Shown here one piece after another: positions 7,497 to 15,009 of a stretch of 15,396 bases of DNA. The notes beneath the pieces are model-generated. The model saw only the letters and a list, made by a program, of their open reading frames with translations, was not told the origin of the DNA and did not search any database. The stretch lies in the NCBI GenBank assembly GCA_020697375.1, contig JAJFBJ010000075.1, positions 1 through 15,396 of the forward strand. The letters run 5' to 3'. Each line of letters opens with the position of its first letter. Position 1 is the stretch's first letter. Source of the DNA: Nitrospira sp. (GTDB lineage: Bacteria; Nitrospirota; Nitrospiria; Nitrospirales; Nitrospiraceae). A program made the position numbers and the translations under genes.

Positions 7497-9371
7497 CTAC
7501 GCCAGCTTGAACTGCGCGACCGATGAGTTGAGGCCTTCAGCCAGTTTCGCCATGTCCTCGATCGTAAGTCTGGTTGAGTCCGTTTGCTTCTGTGTCGCAA
7601 CGGCGCCACCGGTGAACTCTTTAATGGCCCGACCGACCTTTTCCGTCGATGCGGTCTGTTCAGATGCCGCACTCGCAATGTTTTGGGCCAACTCGGATGA
7701 ACGCTTCGCAATGCCGGAAATTTCAGCGAACACGTCACCGGTTCGAAGAGCCGATGCGGACCCGGCTTCCACCGCCTGCGTTTCATGTTCCATCGCAACG
7801 ACCGCATCCTGCGTTTCTGTCTGAATCACTTTCACGAGATCGGCGATTTCGCGTGTGGCCTGCGTAGAGCTTTCAGCCAGCTTTCGAACCTGGTCGGCGA
7901 CGACCGCGAATCGTGCTCCGGCCTCACCAGCGCCGGCCGCCTCGATGGCGGCGTTCAGGGCGAGCAGGTTGGTCTGATTCGCGATATCTCGAATCGTCGA
8001 TACGATCTGCGAAATTTCCAGCGACCGATCGCCGAGCCCCTTCACCTGTTTGGACATACGTTGCACGGCTGACCGAATGCTTTGCATGTCGCGCACGGTC
8101 TCTTGAACCGCGACGTTGCCTCGCTCCGTCGCCGAAAGCACTTGCTTGGCGGAATCGGACGACGCGCCGGCGGTGGTCGCCACCTGCCGCATACCGGCGG
8201 CCAGTTGTTCGACCGCGCCCAATGTACGCACGGATTCTTCTGCCTGCGTCCGTGCTGTCCCGGACATCTGCCCCGCGGAGTCCCGCAAGGTGCCGGCTGA
8301 TTTGTTGACGCGGTCGGCAGCCTCGCGGACCTGCTTCAGCAGTTGTCCGAAACGCCCGATCATGAGGTTGAATCCGTCGGCAAGGTTGCCGAACATGTCC
8401 GCCGTCACATCACCTCGCTTCGTCAAGTCCCCTTTACCGACCTCGGATACGAGAACAAGAAACTGCATGAGCCGCTTCTGCATGGTGTCGCGCTCCTCCT
8501 CCGTAGACACCAGGGCCGTAATACGGTCGAGCATGGCGTTGAATGCGGTGGCCATCTGGCCCAGCTCATCGTGCGACTGAATCCTCGCGCGAGCTTGCAA
8601 ATTTCCACCGGCGGCCTGGGTCGCGACATTGGCGATATGTGTAATGCCGCGTGACAGAAACTTCGCCAACACGTATCCGACGAATATTCCTATCGCCACG
8701 GCGACCAGACCGCCGGCGAGCAGAATAAACGTACCGCTTGAAGCGAGCGTTTGCGCATCATCATTGAGATCCTTGGCCACGGCTTCGATGCTGGTGACCT
8801 GCTCATTGTGGCGTTTAACGGCATTTTCGAAAGAGGGCGTCAAGTTGACGGTTAAGGCCAGAACGCCAAGAGCCCGCATTTGCTCGGCCTGCCCGGAAGA
8901 CAACGTGCTTCGGTCGAAACTGTCCGACATGGCGCTCAGCGCGCCTTCGGCATCCTGGAAATATTTTTTCAGAGCCGGCTCGAACAGCGCCAAGTCTCGG
9001 GTTTCATCTCGGCCGGAACGCGAGGAACGCAGGGTCGTAGCCTTGTAGCTGTTCAACACCTTCTCGATCGAGGTCTTCAGAGGGGCCAGCCTGGCCACTT
9101 CCTGAGCGAGGTCGCCCTGCTTGGTGGCAGCCGCGATATCCAGCAAAACCTGGTGATGCTTGGTGAGCGCGGTTCCCATCTGGGCGAATTCAGCCAGCGG
9201 AACCGTATATTCCACGTATACCGTTTGTGACTGATTACTGAGCTGGCGCAGGGTGAACACACCGACGCTGGCCATGATCATGATGATAAAACTGACCAGA
9301 CCGAAACTGACCAGCAGTTTCGACTGTGTCTTCATATCCTGGAATCGATTCATGACGCCTTGCCCGATCAT
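7497..9371 (-). CDS. Methyl-accepting chemotaxis protein, 4HB-like sensor, two HAMP segments
   Basis: This is a 624-residue chemoreceptor. TM1 is about 19-41, followed by a periplasmic helical sensor (~42-213) resembling four-helix-bundle MCP sensors, and TM2 at ~214-236. A HAMP domain follows (~237-285, with the [13 protein letters not shown] motif), and a second HAMP-like segment (~300-347, [13 protein letters not shown]). The cytoplasmic signalling hairpin (~350-620) has its tip near 454-498, including [18 protein letters not shown]. The tip differs from E. coli Tsr: G480 where Tsr has Arg in EAARAGE, and GARFAVV where it has GRGFAVV. No C-terminal CheR-binding pentapeptide is visible; the end is AQFKLA. 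Tandem HAMP and its position before a ChpA-like cheA recall PilJ. ATG at 9371 has a near-perfect AAGGAGG 8 nt upstream. The ligand is unknown; the haem protein encoded upstream is one candidate partner (inference). Confidence 0.96.
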   Translation of the reverse strand: MIGQGVMNRFQDMKTQSKLLVSFGLVSFIIMIMASVGVFTLRQLSNQSQTVYVEYTVPLAEFAQMGTALTKHHQVLLDIAAATKQGDLAQEVARLAPLKTSIEKVLNSYKATTLRSSRSGRDETRDLALFEPALKKYFQDAEGALSAMSDSFDRSTLSSGQAEQMRALGVLALTVNLTPSFENAVKRHNEQVTSIEAVAKDLNDDAQTLASSGTFILLAGGLVAVAIGIFVGYVLAKFLSRGITHIANVATQAAGGNLQARARIQSHDELGQMATAFNAMLDRITALVSTEEERDTMQKRLMQFLVLVSEVGKGDLTKRGDVTADMFGNLADGFNLMIGRFGQLLKQVREAADRVNKSAGTLRDSAGQMSGTARTQAEESVRTLGAVEQLAAGMRQVATTAGASSDSAKQVLSATERGNVAVQETVRDMQSIRSAVQRMSKQVKGLGDRSLEISQIVSTIRDIANQTNLLALNAAIEAAGAGEAGARFAVVADQVRKLAESSTQATREIADLVKVIQTETQDAVVAMEHETQAVEAGSASALRTGDVFAEISGIAKRSSELAQNIASAASEQTASTEKVGRAIKEFTGGAVATQKQTDSTRLTIEDMAKLAEGLNSSVAQFKLA

Positions 9372-9379
9372 GGTGCGCT

Positions 9380-9386
9380 CCTCCTT
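9380..9386 (-). promoter_or_regulatory. Strong ribosome binding site for the chemoreceptor gene
   Basis: The minus strand reads AAGGAGG, 8 nt before ATG 9371. This fixes the receptor start at 9371 rather than at the internal ATG 9353 and suggests efficient translation. Confidence 0.8.
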
Positions 9387-9470
9387 GTTCTGTGTTCCCT
9401 CGCGGTCAGCATCCGGGCGCTCAATTTCCGCTTACATAGGCCCGCAACGTTTTGGAATCGCTGCCTTCCC

Positions 9471-10010
9471 CTACGGCAATGCCGGATTGCCTCCGTCGAC
9501 CTGTGTAAACACTTGCGCAACATCCAGAATTCCGCCCAGGCGTTCGCCTAGGCGCACGACGGCCGACACACAGGGCCGCGCGCCTGCCGGCCCGGCTTGC
9601 ATAGCCGGCAGTAGATGCTGTCGGGAAATGGTATGGATCTCGGGAACCTGGTCGACGAGGACTCCGATCTGTCTGGATCCCTGCCGGATTACGATTGCGA
9701 ACGAAAGGGCTGAACCGGTGACGGGCAGAGCCAGGCTCACCCGTAAATCCACCAGGGAAATGACCGTGCCGCGCAGATTTGTGACACCAGTCAACAGATC
9801 GGGCATGCCGGGAACGGCGGTTACAGATTCCACTTCGAATACTTCGCTGACGAGGCGGAGATCGATTGCGAACAGCTCCCCGCCTACTGTCAAGATGCAC
9901 ATGCGCAAGGCGCCTTCGCCCGCCGAGATGGATGGCTTCGCTGTACGCGGGGATCCGTGCGCCGCGGGGGATTCGAACGGCTGGGACTGGATGGCCGGAA
10001 CGTCGATCAT
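9471..10010 (-). CDS. cheW: CheW coupling protein (PilI-like)
   Basis: The protein has 179 residues. After a ~33-residue Pro/Ser-rich leader, a full CheW domain runs from about 36 to 170: MCILTVGGELFAIDLRLVSEVF, the P-G-M-P-D turn, NLRG at 78-81 followed by TVISLVDLR, then IGVLVDQVPEI and GILDVAQVF. It couples the receptor to CheA at the cytoplasmic membrane. Of the three CheW-type proteins encoded here it is the only one with an intact NLRG motif, so it is the best candidate for the core coupler. The gene sits 3 nt after the response regulator stop and 99 nt before the receptor gene. No good ribosome site precedes ATG 10010, so translation is probably coupled to the gene before it. Confidence 0.94.
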   Translation of the reverse strand: MIDVPAIQSQPFESPAAHGSPRTAKPSISAGEGALRMCILTVGGELFAIDLRLVSEVFEVESVTAVPGMPDLLTGVTNLRGTVISLVDLRVSLALPVTGSALSFAIVIRQGSRQIGVLVDQVPEIHTISRQHLLPAMQAGPAGARPCVSAVVRLGERLGGILDVAQVFTQVDGGNPALP

Positions 10011-10013
10011 GGG

Positions 10014-10376
10014 TTAATTCAATGCCCGTTTGACGGCTGCCACTAAATCTTCCGCTTTAAAAGGCTTCACGACATAGCCGTTCGCCCCCTGCTGCTGACC
10101 CCAAAACTTGTCGCTTTCCTGACCTTTCGAAGTGCAGAGCACGATCGGAATGCCTTTGAAACGATCATCACTTTTAAGGTCACGGCAGGTTTGAAACCCG
10201 TTGCGTCCGGGCATTACCACATCCAAGACGATCAAATCCGGCTTGTCGGCCGCCAGTTTGTCTTCGAGTTTATCCGTGTTAGGGTACGAGACGACGGTAT
10301 GATTCGCGGACTTGAGATATCCTTCAATCATTTGGAGTTCGGCGTAGGAATCATCGACGACGACGATCTTGCTCAT
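10014..10376 (-). CDS. Single-domain response regulator, PilG/PilH-like
   Basis: This 120-residue protein is only a receiver domain: D8/D9 acidic pair, phospho-acceptor D52 in IVLDVVMPGRNG, switch Thr82 in VLCTSK, and K104 in VVKPF. The segment ESDKFWGQQQGANGY (87-101) is typical of the PilG/PilH regulators that serve type IV pilus chemosensory systems rather than classical flagellar CheY. It is expected to take phosphate from CheA and act by protein-protein contact. ATG 10376 is preceded by AAAGGA at 7 nt. It is 3 nt upstream of the cheW start and 68 nt downstream of the haem protein gene. Whether it is PilG-like (output) or PilH-like (sink or antagonist) cannot be told from sequence alone. 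Confidence 0.95.
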   Translation of the reverse strand: MSKIVVVDDSYAELQMIEGYLKSANHTVVSYPNTDKLEDKLAADKPDLIVLDVVMPGRNGFQTCRDLKSDDRFKGIPIVLCTSKGQESDKFWGQQQGANGYVVKPFKAEDLVAAVKRALN

Positions 10377-10444
10377 GAGTGCATCCTTTCCCTTGAATCA
10401 GCGAATGTGTATGGTGTGTAAATTATTGAATCCGGCCGTCACGA

Positions 10445-11179
10445 CTACCGCATTGGAATGACGATGCTGATGGCGCCCGCCAGGTCACCTTCATTCCACC
10501 CTTCCTTTTTCGCGCCCGTAATGTCCCTCTCACCTTTTGGATTTCCGTGACATCCCAGGCAGGACGCCGCGGCATACTCGGGGTCCATCATTCGCAGCAC
10601 CGGCTTGCCGTCAAGCATGGTGGCTTTGCTATAGGGCTGGCCTTTAGGATGGCGGCTGTCTGAAAAAATCCGCAGCACTTCTGATTCGAAATCATCCGGC
10701 CGGTTGCCGGGGAAACGATAATCCGTGCCGGTCAGTTTCACGCGAATACCGGTCTTGCGATAAAACCGCTCCCCGGCCTTGCGGGCAAAGACAGCGGGGA
10801 TGATGCCTTTAAAACCGATGCCTGCTTTATTGATGACCGGCTGCGCCTCGTCGATCACTTCCTTCTCAGATTCCACCATGGCAAGAAAAAGAGGAGCTTG
10901 TGCAGTGCTGTTGGAACGGCTCAGATCGATTTTCGTGGCTTTGCGAAAACGCTCGGTCACTTGATTGACGAAATACTCTCCGGTAAAGCCCTTGTCCCCC
11001 TTGCCGGCATCGTTGATCGTGGCTTGGTGTTCTGAGATGAGACCTCGACCGACCTGCAGCAGTTTGATCAGCAACTCGGCAGTCTCCACTTCAGTATTCG
11101 CCAGCGCGGGACCAGCCGTGCCGATACAGACCGTGATGAGCGCGGCCACAACCGATTTCTTGATGAAATTCTTCACCAT
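10445..11179 (-). CDS. Secreted c-type haem protein, DUF3365 (Tll0287-like)
   Basis: The protein has 244 residues. The N-terminus is a signal peptide: KK at 7-8, a hydrophobic stretch at ~9-23, and probable cleavage after ALA (25-27). The mature part matches the DUF3365/Tll0287-like fold: VNQVTERFRKATKIDL, then KAGERFYRKTGIRVKLTG, SDSRHPKG, and a C-terminal haem site CLGCH (C207, C210, H211). The haem should be attached covalently outside the cytoplasmic membrane. In this family the domain is thought to act in redox or gas sensing and is often linked to signalling proteins; the ligand is not known. It is the first gene of the chemosensory operon, so it may feed a redox or small-gas signal to the receptor's periplasmic domain (inference). 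Start ATG 11179 follows an AGGAGGAGG ribosome site. It could equally be an electron-transfer protein that only shares the transcript. Confidence 0.93.
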   Translation of the reverse strand: MVKNFIKKSVVAALITVCIGTAGPALANTEVETAELLIKLLQVGRGLISEHQATINDAGKGDKGFTGEYFVNQVTERFRKATKIDLSRSNSTAQAPLFLAMVESEKEVIDEAQPVINKAGIGFKGIIPAVFARKAGERFYRKTGIRVKLTGTDYRFPGNRPDDFESEVLRIFSDSRHPKGQPYSKATMLDGKPVLRMMDPEYAAASCLGCHGNPKGERDITGAKKEGWNEGDLAGAISIVIPMR

Positions 11180-11555
11180 GCCTCCTCCTGCCGGTTACGA
11201 ATCACGCCCGGACATGCTCTAGCGGATGACTCTCAGCACAACTTTCCTGACACAGTCGGATCGGATACCAATGCTTCAGACTCCGTCGGCTTTTGCACGA
11301 TCAGTGCCCAAAAAGAACAATTACTTAGGATCGATGAATCGAGAGGATAGATCCGAGGAAGTGTGTGATTTATCGAATGATTAGGTGTGGACGAACGACT
11401 ATATCGATTATGCCCGGTTATGTTCGGCTACTCGATCTTGTGTTCAATATTTCGGCAATCGCGCCAAACTTTGGTCATTCTTCAGGACTGACGGTACGAT
11501 GCAGCTTGAAAAGTTCCTTCCCTTCCCTGCCTTGGCTCCTGTCCTTCCAGTCAGG
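11180..11555. other. Intergenic region between cobalamin and chemosensory operons
   Basis: This 376-nt stretch shows no protein-coding pattern I trust; the open frames on the plus strand give unrecognisable translations. It must contain the 3' end of the cobalamin transcript and probably the promoter of the chemosensory operon. The best -10-like site is CATAAT on the minus strand at 11412-11407, but the hexamer about 17 nt upstream (TCGAGT) is a poor -35. I found no good sigma-28 or sigma-54 pattern, no stem-loop followed by a T-run, and no cobalamin riboswitch that I could recognise. Confidence 0.6.
11181..11189 (-). promoter_or_regulatory. Ribosome binding site of the haem protein gene
   Basis: The minus strand reads AGGAGGAGG one base before ATG 11179. 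The leading AGGAGG copy gives a usable though short spacing of 4 nt. It supports the chosen start at the beginning of the signal peptide. Confidence 0.65.
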
Positions 11556-13136
11556 CTAAGTATTGCCTTTCCTCTGCATCATGTCCCAAATCAGACTGAG
11601 GTCAAGATGCCGCTCGACATGGTCTGCCCAGCGCTCCAGCCCATCCTGCCTCCTATCGTTCACTCCTTGCGAAAGCGCAGGATCAGCTTCAGGAAATCCC
11701 TTGCGGGCGCGCAGCCTATTCAACCAGGCGCGGCGGAACGACGGTTGGTCGAACAGTCCGTGGATGTAGGTTCCCCACACCAAGCCGTCATCGCGCAACG
11801 CGCCATCCAGGCCATCTTTGTCTTGTCCCGTCTGCTCACCGCTCGGCTCGGATGGTTCCATTACGCCCTGAAGCACAAAACAAGGCCGGTGTTCATGGCG
11901 ATGTGTCCGGCCCATGTGAATCAGATAGCCTTGAATCGAGAGGCCATCGAGGGCATTGAAGTGTAACGGTTGAGCCCGGACTTGTTCGGTGATTTTGTCT
12001 CGCCTCAAGACAGTGGTGAGGTGCAGAAATCCAAATCCTTCTCCCGCGCCTCCGGATTCCGCGTCATCCGGATCGGCGATCTGTCGCCCCAGCATTTGAT
12101 AGCCCCCGCAGATGCCGACCAGTTCTCGCCCGCATTGAACATGGTTCTGTAAAAACGGTTCATAACCCTTATGCCGCAGATGCGCCAAGTCCGCCAGGGT
12201 CGTCTTCGTGCCGGGAATCAGAATGGCATCGGCTCCTGCCGCGTCCTTCGGAACAGCCGCATAGCGCAGCACCACATCCTGCTCTTCCGCCAGCGCGTTG
12301 AAATCGGTGAAGTTGCTCATGTGCGGCAGGAGCAGTACGGCAATGTTGATGCGGTCCGCTGCGAAACGAACCTGCCGTCGTACGTCCACATCAAGGCTGT
12401 CCTCCTGATCGAGTGAGAGATCCCGTAGAAACGGCAGTACTCCCAGGACAGGAATCCCCGTCCGCTCCGTAAGGAAACGAACCCCGTCGGCGAAAAGAGC
12501 GGCATCTCCCCGAAACTTGTTGATGACGAGGCCCTGCACGCGCGCGCGTTCCTGTGGCGAGATGAGGTCGAGCGTTCCGATGATCTGTGCAAACACACCC
12601 CCCCGGTCAATGTCCGCTACCAGGATGACGCGAGCATCGGCCATTTCGACAACCGGCCAGTTGACCAGATCGCGATCACGAAGATTGACCTCCGCGGCGC
12701 TTCCGGCGCCTTCGATTACGATGGCCTCGTATTGCGTGGACAGCCTTCCATAACTTTCACGGACTGCGCGAAACAAATCGGGATCCTGCCTATGTGCGAA
12801 ATAGGCCCTGGCCTCACGCCTGGCAAAGACGCGGCCCTGCACGATGACTTGAGACCTGGAATCGGATTCCGGCTTCAGCAGAATGGGATTCATATCTACG
12901 TGTGATGGAATCCCGCAAGCCTCGGCTTGCAGGGCCTGCGCGCGTCCAATCTCACCGCCCTCCGCAGTCACGTAGGAGTTCAGCGACATATTTTGCGCCT
13001 TGAACGGCGCGACGCGAATGCCGGCCCGATATAAGAGCCGGCACAGCCCAGCCGTGACCATGCTCTTTCCGACATCGGAACCGGTACCCAGAATCGCAAT
13101 GGCTGTGGCACGAGAAGGATGGCGCAAGAGAATCAT
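11556..13136 (-). CDS. cobQ: Cobyric acid synthase CobQ/CbiP
   Basis: The enzyme amidates adenosylcobyrinic a,c-diamide at four side chains (b, d, e, g), using glutamine and ATP, to give adenosylcobyric acid. The 526-residue product has the N-terminal synthetase domain with the P-loop-type motif GTGSDVGKS (17-25), then KAQNMSLNS, NPILLKPESDSRSQV and VADIDRGGVFAQIIG. The C-terminal class I glutaminase domain has nucleophile C343 in GICGGYQMLG and H459 in TYIHGLF. Two oddities: GYLIHMGRT where GYEIHMG is usual, and a polar insert (~427-450) rich in Glu, Gly and Asp before the final motif. I chose ATG 13136, which puts 16 residues before the nucleotide motif and begins 20 nt after the cbiZ stop; no ribosome site is obvious. 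The frame is open to 13181, but that start would overlap cbiZ. It is the last gene of the cobalamin operon. Confidence 0.96.
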   Translation of the reverse strand: MILLRHPSRATAIAILGTGSDVGKSMVTAGLCRLLYRAGIRVAPFKAQNMSLNSYVTAEGGEIGRAQALQAEACGIPSHVDMNPILLKPESDSRSQVIVQGRVFARREARAYFAHRQDPDLFRAVRESYGRLSTQYEAIVIEGAGSAAEVNLRDRDLVNWPVVEMADARVILVADIDRGGVFAQIIGTLDLISPQERARVQGLVINKFRGDAALFADGVRFLTERTGIPVLGVLPFLRDLSLDQEDSLDVDVRRQVRFAADRINIAVLLLPHMSNFTDFNALAEEQDVVLRYAAVPKDAAGADAILIPGTKTTLADLAHLRHKGYEPFLQNHVQCGRELVGICGGYQMLGRQIADPDDAESGGAGEGFGFLHLTTVLRRDKITEQVRAQPLHFNALDGLSIQGYLIHMGRTHRHEHRPCFVLQGVMEPSEPSGEQTGQDKDGLDGALRDDGLVWGTYIHGLFDQPSFRRAWLNRLRARKGFPEADPALSQGVNDRRQDGLERWADHVERHLDLSLIWDMMQRKGNT

Positions 13137-13156
13137 CGCTAGGTAGTGAACATCGT

Positions 13157-13906
13157 TTAGGTTCGGGCTTGCGAAGCCCATTGCGCGGCACGCGTCAGTC
13201 CCTTCGCCAAACAGTCAGCGGTCACCCGTCCTATCATGGATCCGATGTCGGTATGGGTACCGGCATAGGGATGCCACGGTCCGTCGCCCCGCAAGGAGCA
13301 GGCGATCACCACCGCATCCGTTCCCGTTCCCGTTGCGCCAGGACGGCCGGTCCAGCTGGAAACGGCGTGGTCGCGCAATATCCCGGTCTTGCTCTCAGTC
13401 GCAACCTGAACGGCACAGACCAGGGCAGGAACAGCCAGACAGGCATTCGTGATCAAGATGAGGTTGATCGTGCCGGCTGTGCGGAGGAACTTTTTACCTC
13501 GAGCGCGCCGGGGCGGCTCACCGGCCCGCACGGCGTTAGTCACGCCGACCGTCGCAAAACACTCGACCCAGATACCATCCCTTGCGGCGCGGCTGGTGAC
13601 CAGTTGCTTCATCGGAACGGCCGTCATGAGACCGACGGAATCTCCATCCACACCGAGTCCCACTGCAAACCGTCGAAGGTATCGAGCAGGATCACTCCAG
13701 TCTGATTGTGAAGCATTTTTCCCCGAACATTCTTGCCCGATCGGGTTGGCGGCAACCTGATGATTCAAAATATAGCGGGTAGATCTGAGCCCTCCCCCTT
13801 TCGGAGCGGAAGACAATACTCTCATGCGGGTCCCAAGGTCGATGATGAGCGTGTCCGCGGCGATTCGATACCGGGTCGATCTGCAATCTGAAAGAGACGC
13901 CGTCAT
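13157..13906 (-). CDS. cbiZ: Adenosylcobinamide amidohydrolase CbiZ
   Basis: CbiZ removes the aminopropanol arm from (adenosyl)cobinamide, yielding adenosylcobyric acid that can re-enter cobalamin synthesis. The 249-residue product matches the family along its length: FAVGLGVDGDSVGLMTAV (80-97), CFATVGVTNAVRAG (116-129), the GTINLILITN stretch (145-154), TGTGTDAVVIA (192-202) and YAGTHTDIGSMIG (214-226). No signal peptide or membrane segment is seen, so it is cytoplasmic. The ATG overlaps the cobD stop as ATGA, implying translational coupling. Its presence beside cobQ, an enzyme of the synthetic route, shows that salvage and synthesis meet at the same product here. A gene in this position could also remodel cobinamide from other organisms' corrinoids. 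The family call is firm from the conserved motifs. Confidence 0.93.
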   Translation of the reverse strand: MTASLSDCRSTRYRIAADTLIIDLGTRMRVLSSAPKGGGLRSTRYILNHQVAANPIGQECSGKNASQSDWSDPARYLRRFAVGLGVDGDSVGLMTAVPMKQLVTSRAARDGIWVECFATVGVTNAVRAGEPPRRARGKKFLRTAGTINLILITNACLAVPALVCAVQVATESKTGILRDHAVSSWTGRPGATGTGTDAVVIACSLRGDGPWHPYAGTHTDIGSMIGRVTADCLAKGLTRAAQWASQART

Positions 13907-15009
13907 GACCCACCTTTGCGAATCACTGTAGCCAACGCCTGCAGAAGGCGGTCATTGTCGGCCTTCGTCCGAACCGCAACACGCACAGAACGGTCATTCA
14001 ATCCGGGGACCTGGGAACAATCCCGAATCAAGATGCCCTGTCTTCGAAGCGCAGCAACCACCGCTTTTGCCTTGTGGCCATCCGGCAGTTCGATCAGGAT
14101 GAAATTCGCCGCCGAGGGAAAAACGGAACAACGGGGCAGCGCGACAAGTTCCTTTGAGAACCGCGCCCGCTCTCGCTGCATGAACCGAAGACTGAGGCGG
14201 GTATGCCGCACATCCCGGAGTGCGGCGGCAGCGGTACGCTGAGCCGGCATGTTCACGGACCAGGGGGGTTGATGCGCCTTGATCCTCTCGATGACACGGA
14301 GCCTGGCCACTGCATAACCCACGCGTAGTCCCGGCAGCCCATAAAATTTCGTAAAGCTTCGCAACACGATGGTCCGTGCAGGAAGAGTCTGAGACAAAAT
14401 CGAGGCGTCGTCACAGTACTCGGCAAACGTTTCGTCTACGAGGAACCAGATCCCGCGGCGCGCCGCGAGGCCCGCCAGCTTTCTTACCGCTGCGGCATCG
14501 CAAACGTAACCGGTTGGGCTATTGGGATTGCATAGGAGCAACGCATCGACGGGGGGACGATCGATCCCCATTTGCGCGCCCTGCAGGGAAGCAACGACCT
14601 TCTCAAGCGGCGGCCGATAACCGTCGGAACGATCCGCCATCACCATGCTGACGTCTCCTGCGCACCGCTTCATCGCCGCCCCATATTCCGAAAACGTCGG
14701 TCCGACCACCAGGAGGCGCCGAATCCGCAATGCCATGGGAAGCAGATGAATCAACTCGGTAGAACCGTTTCCGACGAGAAACTCTCCGGGAGGACGTTGC
14801 CAATGCATGGCCAGCGCCTGGCGAAGATCCCAACAGGCCGAATCGGGATAATGTTGAAGCAGCTGGCCTGCCCCGGCGATCGCCCGCAATGCGGCGGGCG
14901 AAGGCCCCAGTGGATTGATGCTGGCGCTGAAATCCAGCAGACGATGAACACCTCGTCCCAATTCGCGAGCCGCGGCATAGATATCACCGCCGTGACCGAT
15001 GCGTTTCAT
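13903..15009 (-). CDS. cobD: L-threonine-O-3-phosphate decarboxylase CobD
   Basis: This PLP-dependent fold-type I enzyme decarboxylates threonine phosphate to (R)-1-amino-2-propanol O-phosphate, the linker of the cobalamin nucleotide loop. The 368-residue product is close to the usual ~360. It shows GHGGDIYAAARELG at the start, LDFSASINPLGPS, the YPD segment, GNGSTELIHL, NPNSPTG (N161), DETFAEY (D192), the Schiff-base Lys221 in SFTKFYGLPGLRVGY and Arg229. Histidinol-phosphate aminotransferases are close relatives, but the N-terminal HGGD and FSASINPLG motifs and the cobalamin neighbours favour CobD. I chose ATG 15009 because it overlaps the cbiB stop as ATGA; a GTG three codons upstream (15018) is possible. 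The gene's own stop overlaps the cbiZ start in the same way. There is no sign of disruption. Confidence 0.94.
   Translation of the reverse strand: MKRIGHGGDIYAAARELGRGVHRLLDFSASINPLGPSPAALRAIAGAGQLLQHYPDSACWDLRQALAMHWQRPPGEFLVGNGSTELIHLLPMALRIRRLLVVGPTFSEYGAAMKRCAGDVSMVMADRSDGYRPPLEKVVASLQGAQMGIDRPPVDALLLCNPNSPTGYVCDAAAVRKLAGLAARRGIWFLVDETFAEYCDDASILSQTLPARTIVLRSFTKFYGLPGLRVGYAVARLRVIERIKAHQPPWSVNMPAQRTAAAALRDVRHTRLSLRFMQRERARFSKELVALPRCSVFPSAANFILIELPDGHKAKAVVAALRRQGILIRDCSQVPGLNDRSVRVAVRTKADNDRLLQALATVIRKGGS

Noticed and set aside
7445..7807. N-terminal extension of the CheA frame upstream of ATG 7444
   Set aside because: The extra residues are almost all Arg, Ser, Pro and His, typical of an out-of-frame reading, and they overlap the chemoreceptor gene, whose signalling domain is intact there.
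9421..9900. Minus-strand open frame of 159 codons overlapping cheW
   Set aside because: It is a shifted-frame shadow of the CheW gene; its translation is Arg-rich and lacks any domain, whereas the other frame gives a complete CheW domain.
11385..11966. Plus-strand open frame of 193 codons that begins in the intergenic gap
   Set aside because: Most of it lies opposite cobQ, the part in the gap has no recognisable motif, and no ribosome site is evident.
13137..13181. Longer CobQ start at 13181
   Set aside because: It would add 15 residues unlike the family, overlap the cbiZ stop, and has no ribosome binding site. ATG 13136 fits the usual distance to the GTGSDVGKS motif.
13903..15009. Histidinol-phosphate aminotransferase (HisC) instead of CobD
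   Set aside because: The fold is shared, but the N-terminal HGGD and FSASINPLG motifs and the position between cbiB and cbiZ favour the threonine-phosphate decarboxylase.
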